From contig NC_053418.1 of the NCBI RefSeq assembly GCF_016859285.1, forward strand, positions 8,703,001 to 8,767,000: a stretch of 64,000 nt of DNA, given 5' to 3'. Source of the stretch: Xiphias gladius (Eukaryota > Chordata > Actinopteri > Istiophoriformes > Xiphiidae). Shown here piece by piece: positions 13,233-25,506 of this stretch. Position numbers and translations under genes: made by a program. A model generated the notes under the pieces. It was not told where the DNA came from and made no database searches. It worked only from the letters and a program-made list of their open reading frames with translations. Every line of letters starts with the position of its first letter. Within the stretch, counting starts at the first letter, position 1.

Positions 13233-14190
13233 TGGCTTTTAGGACATGATGCTCCACATTGACCCAGTGTTGTGTTACTCCTACCATTACTGCTGACTAA
13301 CTCTTGGTCTCTGGCTTGAATGACAGCAGCGGGGCAGCGTCCGTCCGTGTCAAGTTATCTGGCAGAGAGGAGCCTGGGAAATTTGGGCCAGCTGAACCTG
13401 ATTCCTGAAACAGTGCCTAGTGCTGCTGATTCTGGTGTTACACATCCAGCAGCATCTGGCACTTTCAGGCGAGAATGACCTTGTTAACATGAAACGTCAT
13501 AAAGCAGAAACCCATGATGCAAAGAAGGGTATGATATGCCTGCAAATATGATGTGTTAATAGTCTTATTTACACTAATAAGGGACTATCGTGGTATTCAA
13601 GCAATGCTATGGCTGTGAGTACTACAATATCTACCAGGATAAATACATAAATTTAAAAATGTTGGGATGAATAGATGGAAATCAACCAGACTAGATTACA
13701 TGCATCACACATACAAGTACGAATATTAAAAGAAAATTTTATTTCATGCGTCAGCTACAAAGCAGTTGTGTCACAAACATCTTTTATCATGACATTTCTT
13801 GATGGAGACGTCTGGAGGACAAATCAGTCACGGTGATTTACCAGATACATGACAATGGTAATGCCTGTACAATATCATACAAACACAGTGGCCATCTTTA
13901 GAGGGACCTGAGAGGGATGACCTGCAACACCTCTTTCTCACGGGTCAATCTCACACCAAAGGAGGAGCACCACAGGTTCAGCTTGAGAACTGTGCAGGGT
14001 CTGCGGCTGAGTTCATCATTGACAATTGAAACAAAAATGACTAAAGCGGGAACTTGAACCCAGTACAATGTAAACACACAGTGCCAGCTCTGAGGACAGA
14101 ACCACAATTCAAGCAGAATAAAGCGTGTAAAAAAAAACACAGCGATTATCATTACTATTAACAATTTAATTAAGAGGTCACAAAAAAATC

Positions 14191-14196
14191 TTTATT
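14191..14196 (-). other. Candidate adamts12 polyadenylation signal
   Basis: AATAAA on the minus strand about 755 bases after the adamts12 stop, predicting a 3' UTR of roughly 0.8 kb. Placement is plausible but unproven. Confidence 0.45.
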
Positions 14197-14949
14197 TACA
14201 TTCTGATTTTACCAGTTCACTTTGAAATAAAAAATACATGACTCTTGAATCATCAGCACCTTGATTATAAAAGCACCTTTGGCCCAGAAAGATTTGTACT
14301 GTAGGTCATAACAGAATTTTTCTTTCTGAATAAAGAAAGTGCATTATATATACTTGTGTTACAGTCTAATTCATCACAACTGTGTAGGAGTTGCTCTTGT
14401 ATCGGCCTGAGCTCGCGTAACTTTTGAATTGTGCTTCTGGATTATTTTTTGAATTAGTAATTTTGCTTTTTTAAATGTTTTCTAAGTATGTTTTGACTGA
14501 ATCATTGTACTTTCCCCAATTTTTTAAAATAAAATAAATATTTTAATTCTGATAAGCATTTCTGCTCACCTCAACATGGCTTTATGAACATTAAGCTCTA
14601 ACATTTCTTATGGTCCAAATGTGTATTCATCATCGGTGTTCCAGCTTGTTCTCTTGCTCACTTTGGTAATGCCTCCTAGCAAAATTTTTCATCGGAAAAA
14701 GTTATCCAAATAGGTAAAAGAAAAAAAAAAAAAAAAAGAAAGAAAAATTTAAAAATAACTCTTAGTTGACCCAATTTTGTTTGTGCTGATTAAGATGTGG
14801 TTGTTGTAGTGTTGCGGTCATTAGCACTTTGGTTCAGAGGTGTCGGTCTGTGGATGGCTTGGCTTTACGCCAGCACTGCATGAAGATACAGTAAATGTCA
14901 CTGGAGTTGGGATGTACCCATGGTAATATATGTGCGTGTGTATCCCTGG

Positions 14950-17900
14950 CTATGGCCCACAGGTGACACAACACTGTCTTTGGACCGACCTGAGTGAGCA
15001 GCGACCCAGTAGCTTCAGCTTGTCACAGAAACGTGAGGACATAGTGTTCTTCCTACAAACTGGACCTGCATGAGAAGGAACACAACTCAGAGGTCAAATG
15101 CCGCGAAAAATGAAATGCAGATGATACGTGAGGTCAAGTTTATCTGGAGTGATTTTAACCAAGAGGTTTGTCACAAAAACAAAAACACATACTGTAATGT
15201 CATAGAAATTGCATGTGTGTGTGTGAGGATAGTGAATTTTCTTTTCGAATCTTCCACTACGCAAGAGAAACAGACAGACAGACAGACAGACAGAGTCTCG
15301 TGTACAAACCTGCGTTGGTCTTGCATTCCTGCATATTGCACTTTCTGAGTATTTCCGGTTTGGAAATCTTCTCACAGAGGCTGTTTGGCATTACGGCCAA
15401 ATCTCCGTCACTCATACAGTTGACTTGGCGCTGCTGCTGACCCCCACCGCAACTCACACTACACTAGAGAGTCATACACCGACACACAGCAACACAGTGA
15501 TAATTTAGTCCAGTTCTATGACTATTTTAAGCCTTATTGTTTATTGAGAACAACAATTAGAAATGCCTTCAAAGCCTCAAGGAGATCTCGATTACTTGTG
15601 ACTGACCTTCTCCCAGTCCTCAGTCTTCCAATGAGTGCAGGGCTTTAGACTGCACGGCTCTGTGCCGTTCGGCCTCAGTGTGGTGCTACAGCGATTGGGC
15701 TCAGGACAATACACCAGCCGCTCCCTGATGCCTTCGCCACAGCTGCCAGAGCACTGAGGAAAACGCAAGGATTAAAGGGAGGTATGTAATTTTTGCAGAG
15801 ACTGGAACAAAATCCAAGTTCCCTACATTTCCATCTGTATAATATGGGACATGAAAGTAATTTGTGGAGCTGGGTGTGACTACACAGGTGAAATATCCTC
15901 AGTAATCGTTGTAATGTAGTAGAGGCTACATCTTGCAACAGAGCAGCAATAATTTTGGCCTTCGGTGGAAATGGTTAGCGGAAAATGTGATCAAATCCAT
16001 GTCCAGACTGTATGTAAACGAAACACAAATCATTCCCATATACAGCAAATTTGTTCTCAAAAGGTTTAAAAAAAAAAAAATCAGGCAATTTAGTGACAGT
16101 GATGATAACTGTCGATATTAAAGGGTTAGTTCCCCCAAATTACAAAAATATTGACGACAGATATCTCAAGGATTGTTATCTCAAAACTTAAACCAAACCT
16201 ATCTGCATGGCTAGATACCGCTAGAGGTAAGTCAGAATATAAACATGTATATTTACAGTATATAAACACGCTATCAGTGTAACATATAGAGATTTAATGT
16301 GTATAATGCTCCTACCGGTCCCCAGGGTGATACACTCCAGGTCATACAGGGCTTGTGAGGGCAACTCAAGGTGCTGGGGGGTCTGCTGGACACAGCTTGA
16401 CAGTGGAAAGGTCTGAGGGGACGTTTATTCTGAGAATCGACACATTGGACATCACGGTACCTCCTTCCCACCGCTGCACAGTTATCTGGACACTGTGGAT
16501 ATATTATCGCAGTGAAATAAACGGCCCAGAGATATGTGAAAGGTGAGAACTGCAACCGAAACAAATCAATTTTAAATCTGGAATTATAATCAAGTATCAA
16601 GTGCAATGAACAAGTAATAAGTGTAATTATTGGACTCATCGACCGGAGGAAATCTACCGTTGCTCACCTTGCTCCAGCTGCCACTTTGCCAGGTGGCACA
16701 AGGCTGCAGCTGACATGTACGTGCAGGCTCAGGTCTCTTCATGTTGGCACAGTCCTCATCATTCTGGGAGCTGCACATGACAGTTCGCCATATTGCGCCA
16801 ATCCCACATGTTGTCGAGCACTGGGAAGGGAGGGGTATATTCTGATTAAAACTCAGATTGGGTTTATGTGTGTACGTGGGTGACAGACTACTTCAAGTGA
16901 AATGTGAGGCAATAATATTGTAAAGCAGATGATTTAGGAATCTCCAAAACAACCACCAGAAATTCTTAAAGGAATGTACCTGCGGTTTTGCATGCTTTAG
17001 CCTGATAAAAGCAGATCTTGTAACCATTTTCTAAATCATACATCATTTGATTTCCTGCCACCAAGAAGCCATTGGAAGTAAATTTTCACTAGAGCGTGAC
17101 CATTAATGTGTTGCTTTTAAACCACATGGTGCAGTTGCAAGCTCAGACAGTTCCTCCCTTTTGGTGAATTCAGGGATTTCCGTCATTCTGATTAAATTGC
17201 CAAATGAATATTATTACATCCATGTTTGTTTATTTTTTTGTCTTCCGCATTTTCTGGTAACATAATGTTTATTGGCAACTTAAAAAAAAATTACTTAAAG
17301 CTTAAACATCACTGTAGTAGTCTCTGCTGGTCAATTTTCAAAGCTTTCAATTTCTTGGCAGTCACAGCATGCCTGGAAGGGAAGAAGCAATCTTCAAAAG
17401 TTATGCTACGCCTTGGAAATCAGTCGACATTAATGTCAAGCGTGTAGTTAAAGGGCTAAAAAAAAAAAAAAAAAAAATTACTGGCATGGTACTTTAGAGA
17501 GTAGGATAATATGGTCATAAAATGTCTGTACCCACCTCGCTCCAGTTTCCTACAACCCAGAATATATCCATGCTGACTGGCTCTCTGGCCATCAGGTTGC
17601 TTTGGTCACTGGTGGAGCGACTCATGGGACTTTCTGGTTGCTGGTTTTGGCTTTTGGAGCGACTGCCTTTGGACCGTGAAGCGGGCTTTTTAGCACGAGA
17701 GGCTAAACTGTTTTTCTTGGGTGTCACAGCAGGTTTCTTCCGTTTAATAATCTTTACTGTGGGCTGAGGCGATGCTGCAGTGGTGAATAGTTTTCTTGCA
17801 GTTGTTGAAGGAGCTTGGGTTGTGTGGAAGCCAGTTTTCGATGGGACTGAGTGGCTCTTGTACATCGGAGTGGTGCCGGGAACCCTGCGTGTCCAGTGAC

Positions 17901-20900
17901 TGTGCGGGCTGGCGTAGGGGTTGGATAAACGGTGAGTGGTCTCTACCGATGTATCACTACTGGTGTGTGGGGTGGAGAAGGTAGTTGTGGTGGGTGTTCG
18001 GGTCGTGTGCATGGTAGGTGGAGTTGTTTGTAAAGTGGTTGATTTAAGGGGATTTTTGAGTGATGTGGCTGTGGTAAAAACATCCAGGTCAATGATCCCT
18101 TCCTCGTCTGTTGTCCTATCCTCAACAACATAATCATATCCTGGAGTGTACATCGGCACATTTGGCGTACTTCCCTCCTCTCCTTCCATGTTTTCCTTTT
18201 CCTCATCAGTTGCTTTCCTGTCCTTTTCCGTAGAATTGAATTTAGAAGGGAAAAGTCTCCCCCTCTTATTCCCATTTTTCCTCAATATTACATTGAACTC
18301 ATACTCCTCTGTGTCAGTGATTGTGGTTTCAGGGGTTGAAAGGGATGTGGTGGTAGGGATGAAAGCAGTTGTAGATTCTTTGGTGGCTGTTTTTTTCCTC
18401 ACAGTGATAGCAGCTGTGGGTGCAGCTGTGGCCGTGGTGCTCATAGGAGCCCAGGTAGGTGAACCAGGATGCTTGGTGGGGTGGTTCTTATTTGGGTAAA
18501 TGCGTCGGTATTTAGGGGGAGGTCCGGGTCGTCTACGTAGACTTGAGTTAGGGCAGCTCTGCAGGGCACACAGTGATCTGGACCGAGGTTTGGTTGAGAG
18601 ATCGCAGGTCTTTTTGGGTGCTAGTGCACACGTGACAGTGCGTGAGCGAACCCCCCCTCCACATGTGACCGGGCACTGCAAAGAAAAAAGAATACAAATG
18701 AAACACTGACTCAGAAATAAAGGAAAGTATTAAGGAAATGGAAACAAATGCAAGGAAGAGTAAAGATAAAGGCTATGGAGATGAAAATAAAATAGGAATC
18801 AGAAAAAAAGGCTTACCTCTTCCCAGTTCCCGACCACCCAGTCCTGTCCACAGGGTACGTCTCTGTTGCACGGCACCACAGGTTTGGGTTTAAGGAGATG
18901 CTTGCACTCCACAGGGTGGAGCACCCTTTCCTCCGCTGAAACCGTACGGACACAGAGCACCGTTCGCTTTCTCACACCGTCAGATCCACAGGTGGCTGTA
19001 CACTGCTGCCAACCCCCAACCCACCACCTGGGGGAGAGGGGATGGAGAGGAAGAGAGGGTGAAGAAAGAGACCGCTGATAGAAGTGATTTGATGGCATTC
19101 ACAAAAGTAAAGTACATGGTAATTGGAAAACGTTGCCATTTGTTTGAAAGTGTTTCTGAAAATTAGGAAATGTTTGATAGTATTGCCAATACGTTACCTG
19201 AATATCCCAACCCAATTTTTCCTTTACCAAAAGAAGCCAATTTTCTAAAATGTAAAAGGTTGTCAAAAACCAAGGCATAGTACAAGCCTAAATTGCTAAT
19301 GGTACATTGCCTACAGTATTTGATCAAAGAATAAGTCAGACTACAAATCTGACCAGGCCATTGATGCAAACTTTGGTTGCTCAACAGTTTTTAATATGTT
19401 CTACAAACATTACTGAAAAGGTAATAACATTCTATGGGTAACTACTGCAGCCAATTAGGTAACCTGATGACACTCAAATATTACAACCTGATAATCGTTT
19501 AATGACCATTGAGAAATGTTTATTTAACTATAACTAAAGTGACAGAAAAACATTAAAACAGCATTTGAGAGAAAGGACCTTGCAGGACAATCCATAGTCT
19601 TGCATTTTCGGTGCCTGTCTTCTGGACGGCTGTCTTGGTCACACAGAGACTCATCCACTACACCCACATCTATCTCAAAACACCGCACAGGCTGGTGCTG
19701 CTCACCTAAAACGGACAGGAAGTCAGAAAGCAGGTGGCCAGGTCGTAACTAAAATGTCACTGAAATCCTCCAGCTATTACAAATTTATAGAATAAGAATT
19801 TTTCTTGCCAAAGGCGACACCAACCTAAGCCACAGGTGGTGCTGCAGTCTGTCCACGCCCCATGTCTCCAACTGTAAATAGGTTCGATGATCTCATTTCC
19901 TTTCTCTTTGGTCTTCTTAATGGTGTACTCATACTTTATACCCCGGTTCTTCTCCTGAAACAGCAACTGGACCACCACAATATATTATGGCGAGAATCCT
20001 TTCAAGACTATTTAGACAGTATAACATACTTGACAATCATATAAAGACATAAAGTAAAGACATATTTTTCATGTTCTCATCAATTTGCTTGTCTTTGAAA
20101 CACTTCTACTTTTGCTCGGACTCATTTTATTAAAATGATCTTGTCCTTCACTCAACCGTGTATAAGGTGATTTGGAAAACATGCAAAGTTTGCATGCTCT
20201 GTTGGTTCGCTATCCTTGAAGTCTGCCCTTCTTCTCTATCCCTGATTGGTTGAAATCACTCTACAAAGACACTGGAAAAAAATATAAATTGCTGATTACT
20301 CCTATACCTCTCGCAATACTGAAACATTTAGAAATTGTGACAATGAATACCCTCCCCTCCCTTTAATCACATTCAACCGCTGTAGTATGTGGGCCTACCT
20401 GGAGCATGACTGGCTGTTTGGTGGGTCCAGGAGCGGTGAGGTTCTCCATGTTTCCGCTGCGTTCGTAGTAGAACGTTGTCCCGCCGGCCTCGTACTCCCC
20501 GTTCCACTGTATGATGTAGTTGCCGTTGAGGAAATACTCCTCCGACGTCTCACTTCTCAGAGCCAGGAAGTTACCTGCCTCCTCTACTTCCTTTACCAGG
20601 ATGTCCCGCGCCCCCTCAGGTATCACACCCACATCCATGTACCCTGGGAGAGTCGGGAGGGGAGTCAGAGTCACAGCGAGGTAATGGATGGGCCACCATG
20701 GCTGCTGCCACACTCACATCCAGACTACCAGACGGTTTCTCTCTGATCTTTAATAGAGGGTGGGCTCTGTCTCAGTCTTTGGGGGTGGTTGGCATGTGTG
20801 TGTTTGTGTGTGAGTGTACGTGTGCATATTCGGCGTGGGGGGCACTACCCCGTCTCTGTTTTTTATTGTGTGTGGATGGGGGGGGGGGCTGGATGGGGGA

Positions 20901-23900
20901 GGACGAAAGCTGCTAAGAGTGGGTCTCTGGAGTTTAATGATGTTTGTGGGAAGGTGTGTGTGTTTCTGTGTTTGTGCATAGGAGGGGGAGGTTTGCCCTT
21001 AGTCTAAACCTTTTGAAGTCTTACACATCTGGGCTGGTTATCTGGAAAGGATGCTGTGTGGGGCAAACACACACAGAAGGAGAGAGAGGGGAGAATGGGG
21101 GGACGTTTTTTATTGTTTTAGAGCCTCTTTCTCTCAATCTGTCTTCAGAGTATGTTGATTCTGCGGGTAAGTTATACTTTTCCAAGCATAGACAAGTGCA
21201 AACATGGGCCTGCAGATACACACACACGCGCATTACACCAGCCAAGTATAGCAGGACAAACAGCTGCACGGTGTGGACAAGAAGGCTGTCATGACAACAA
21301 AGAAACAACACAATGGCGTAATGCTAATGAACTGTCCTGAAATGACTTTCTGCCTGTAGACATAAATTTTAATTCTGTGCTTTTTCACACTCCTCTGGTG
21401 GGTACATCAAAGCTTTTTCTCATTAATACGTCGTCTGTTTTGTGTTACTAAAAATGTATAATTGTATGATTTCTGTTTAGATCATTTAACTTGTTTCCAG
21501 CTGCTCGAGCATCCCTTGTGTTGAACTCACCGAAGCCTTCTGCTTCATCGAATGACCTATAGACCGTCTCGCAGCTTGTGCCGTCACCCAAACAGACTCC
21601 ACAGCGATCCTCCATTGCGTTTGAGTCAATGCCATAGTCACAACCTACCTCCTACGGTCAAGACACACACACACACACACACACACACAAGAAAAATAAA
21701 AATAAAACCCCAGACACATTACAGTGTAACATAAGATGAAGGTTTACACAGAAAATCTCCTCCCACTATTATACTGTAGTTACACTGCAGCATGTCTCAT
21801 ACCCCGCTCCACTATAACCCCTCCATCCTCTTTTAGTCTCTTACCCAGCCACACTACCTTGCACACTCCGTTGACGCAGATGTTTCTGGACTTGTTGTTC
21901 ATGAAGCACGGCGTTCCGTCCGTCACGGCGTCGAGCATCTTCTCCGAAAAATACTCACTGACTGGTCGACAGTGCAGCTCACAGGGATTTACTAAAGACG
22001 GCCGTGAAATGGTGGAAAAGAAGGTTGTCGTTTAACTCCAGTGAATGGTGAGTGTGAGTAAAATTCATTTAAGTCAAGCCAAACTGTCTCGGGAACTAAT
22101 GATGAGGCATACTACTCTCATCAATGATGAGATGGCCTTTTTGGAACTCTTTTTTGTTTTGTTTTCTTTCTTTCTTTTTTTTACACAATTAATAAAACAA
22201 ACAAAATTACATTTATTTTGTGACAGAATACACAACAGTGTTTTGAGTATAGGAAAGGACACAAAAACACAACAAAAAGAATTTCAGCAAGGACAGCAAC
22301 TGCAGTACTGAAATGTTGTATGCCCCCGCTAAGACAGGGAAAGTGCATCAGTGATGCCTTACCAGTGTAAATGCTTCCCCCTGTTGGGTAATGCATAATA
22401 TTGCATCTACTGAGCTTATGGAAAGGGAAGTGTAAACAGGGGCTACCAGCATCTGTGTGTCCGTCTCTCTGCAGCATCTAACTCTTTTTTTTTTTTTGAG
22501 GCTTTGACCACTTACATGGGTTAGACACAGGAATCCACTGGTAGAGCTCATTTTGGTAGGCCACGGTGTCAAACTCACTGCACAGCATCTCTCGAAAGGT
22601 AGGCTTATTCTTCTGGCAGGGTTTTGTGTTACAAGTCCGATAGCGCTTCCTTTCCCCAGTGCAGTACTTGCCTCCAAACTCTGGTCTGCGGAAAACAGGG
22701 GGACACCAGTGGATCAACCAGGGGATCAGTTTTGCTGTGAAACACTTGACAATGAGCGAAAGGTAAAACAGCAAGAAAAGTTTTAATGAGAGAGGGAGAA
22801 AACAGTTCAAATGTGCCTCATGGTGTGAGACACATCTAGAGCTATCTCTTACTTGGGGTTGTTACATTCCCTCTCCGCTGACTGAACACCTGTTCCACAG
22901 GTCCTGGAGCAATGAGACCAGGTACTCCACTGTCCCCAGCCTCCATTTACGGTCTCTGGGAGTTTACCCACAATCACACATTCTCCTGAGATGCACCACT
23001 GAAGGAGAAAATGCTGGTAAGATTACTCATATAACACTAGTAATATGACACATTTAATACTCAAGACTCTGCGCCAGCATCACCCTCATATCCATAGTGC
23101 TAACCATTTCCTTCCCCAGGCAAATGAATCCCAAACCCTAACAAGACAAAGCAACTGGCACCATCCACCTTCTCTGGTCCACAGCGAGTGCCATCTATAG
23201 GTGAGTCCAGTTTGGAGCGACAGGAGCCATTCACTGAACACCAAAGGATCTGGCAAACGTTCTGAAACAAAGAACAATGAACACGTAGATTATTTTCTAA
23301 AAGATTTCTGACATTCAGTTTTCACTTGGTGCCTAGGCGCACAACACTCACATCAACCTCAGGGCAGAAGGTAGCATTTGGGCCATATTGGAGTTGGCAC
23401 TGGTGGTGTGTGGTGTAGCGGACACCGAGGCGAGCAAGTGGGGTGGTTAGGTCCCTCTTGGAAGGTCGGTCATCCAGACAGAAACCCCAGCCACGACTAA
23501 GAAAGACAAACATAAACGTGTGACTTTTTGAAAGAGATGAAAAAGAGAAAGGGCACAAGGTGGTGTAGTGGTTGAGAGAGATACCTGACAGAGAAAATCA
23601 ATAGAATAGGAGCTCAGCAGGGAGGAGTTTGTTTGTCCTTGACTGTGGCTACCAGCATGCTTTGAACATTTAGCAAAATTTTAAAAATGATACAGACTTG
23701 ATGTCATATCAAAGCATGCCAGTGAACATGCTCATCATTTGCTGCACTTTGCAGTCTCCAAGCCCAGTGTTAAATTAAATAGGGTGAAGGGAAAACACCA
23801 GAAAAGCCTACTCTTCTAATAGCAAAACATGCTGATTCACAGATCGGAGTTCAACAGACACGGGCTCTGACCTCCGACTTTGCAGTTCGAGTTCGAGTGC

Positions 23901-25471
23901 TAACCATGAAATTGTTGTTGTCAGAAAAGAATTCTTGAAATCATTGTTGAAATTGTTTTAAAACAGCGAGAGTCAAAGCAAACATTTGCAGATATTTGTG
24001 CAGCTGGGACTGCCCTCTAATGAACCTTAAGGCTCCACTTGCTTTTCTGTAATTACCTGGATTTTCTGGCTTCAAATCAGTTGTGCTTGTTCAGCTTGTG
24101 TTCTTTGCTGCTCTTTTAAAAACTTCGCTTGTCACAGTTTGCTAAGCATCAGTGTTTTTTCTAACTTTTTTTTTTTTTTGTTCCAACACACACCACACCC
24201 GTTGTGTTTTTTGGATCATTTTCAAAATTCAAAAATTCCATTCAAATCTGCACCAACATATCCACTTTATCATTGTAGTTTGGGATCACACCCATTTTCA
24301 TAATGGTTTCAAAACATACACAATTTGTGCTCCCCAAAAACGAAAAACAGTAATAAAGCTGAGTGAATCACGTTATTATTTTATCAGTAATGGCTTCAGA
24401 ATAATTTATGAATGCAGCCTTACTCGAGGAAGCGTGTGATGTACTCTTTGGAGCATGAAGACCAAGTAAGAGGAGAGCTGTCATACATCAGCTGTCTGGA
24501 CATGATGAACGGGTGCCGTCCTTCCAGCTCACAGTCATTCCCCTGGCCATCATGATGAATTCCAAAGCTGCGTTCAAACACAATCAATACGACCGAGTAT
24601 TATGTTATCATGACACAAAGAAATGTTTTTCAAGAATAGATGGCCTTCGTGCTCTGGCTGTCATGGTGGAGGTCTTCAGGACATGGATCAGAAAAAGCAG
24701 ACACCGCCTCTGAACAAACAACCCACTTATCTCAATGGAATTCAACATCCGTGTGTCCCAATCCTGTCATACATGCAAAGTAATACATTTGTTTCCAAAA
24801 CTGAAATAGCTCCAAAGTCATCTGATGACTTTTGTTTGTGCATGTCTTACATGATTTCCTGTTAGTATAAAGACTTAAAGTACATGAATAGACACTGTGA
24901 GGATTTGTACATAATTTATAAATTATATTAGTAACATATAATGTGGAATCCCTTCATCCAATTCAGTCATATAGTCCTCATAACCAGGTGAGTCTGACCC
25001 AACTCTAATTTTATCAGCCAGGCTTCCTATTTGTAAACTGATGTCTCCTGATTGAACTGGTACCGAAGCTACAACTCAACAAAGCACTGCAGTAGAAATA
25101 TGGCATTAAAGAAAATGTGTTATTTTTTTGTGTTACAGTAATCCAAAGCTGAAAAAAAAATCCAACTGCTCTGTCTTCTCACTTTTACCGTTACTAAATG
25201 ATCTACACCCACACCACATCAACCTTCTCAGGTATCAATCTTTCTTTATGCCTAGTTAATAGATACTAGCAATTATTTGCATACAGTCAATTCGCTAATG
25301 GGCTGAAGCTCTAATGCCATGAGATTTTATGATGCAACCGTATATTCCTCTACAGTAACCGATCATGGGAACAACATGCTTTCTTTGTCACATAGCCCGT
25401 TGTTATGATATTCCATTACGCATTGTTTCGCAGCAATTACAAATCCACACACACACACACAAACACAAACC

Positions 25472-25506
<35 letters not shown>

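Larger units (their letters stand above)
6544..14949. other. Intergenic interval between the fgf10 5' end and adamts12 3' end
   Basis: About 8.4 kb with no convincing coding exon: open frames are short, lack family motifs and lack matched splice sites. The part just above 6544 should hold the fgf10 promoter, but no TATA box is evident. It contains TC, TG and AC microsatellites, a strong stem-loop at 12393-12448, and the adamts12 3' UTR in its last 0.8 kb. Stretches at about 11580-11770 and 13320-13490 are GC-richer and more complex than their surroundings; they could be regulatory, but nothing in the sequence proves it. Confidence 0.7.

Noticed and set aside
17522-18709. Plus-strand open frames opposite the large adamts12 exon
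   Set aside because: Antisense shadows of a long real coding exon.
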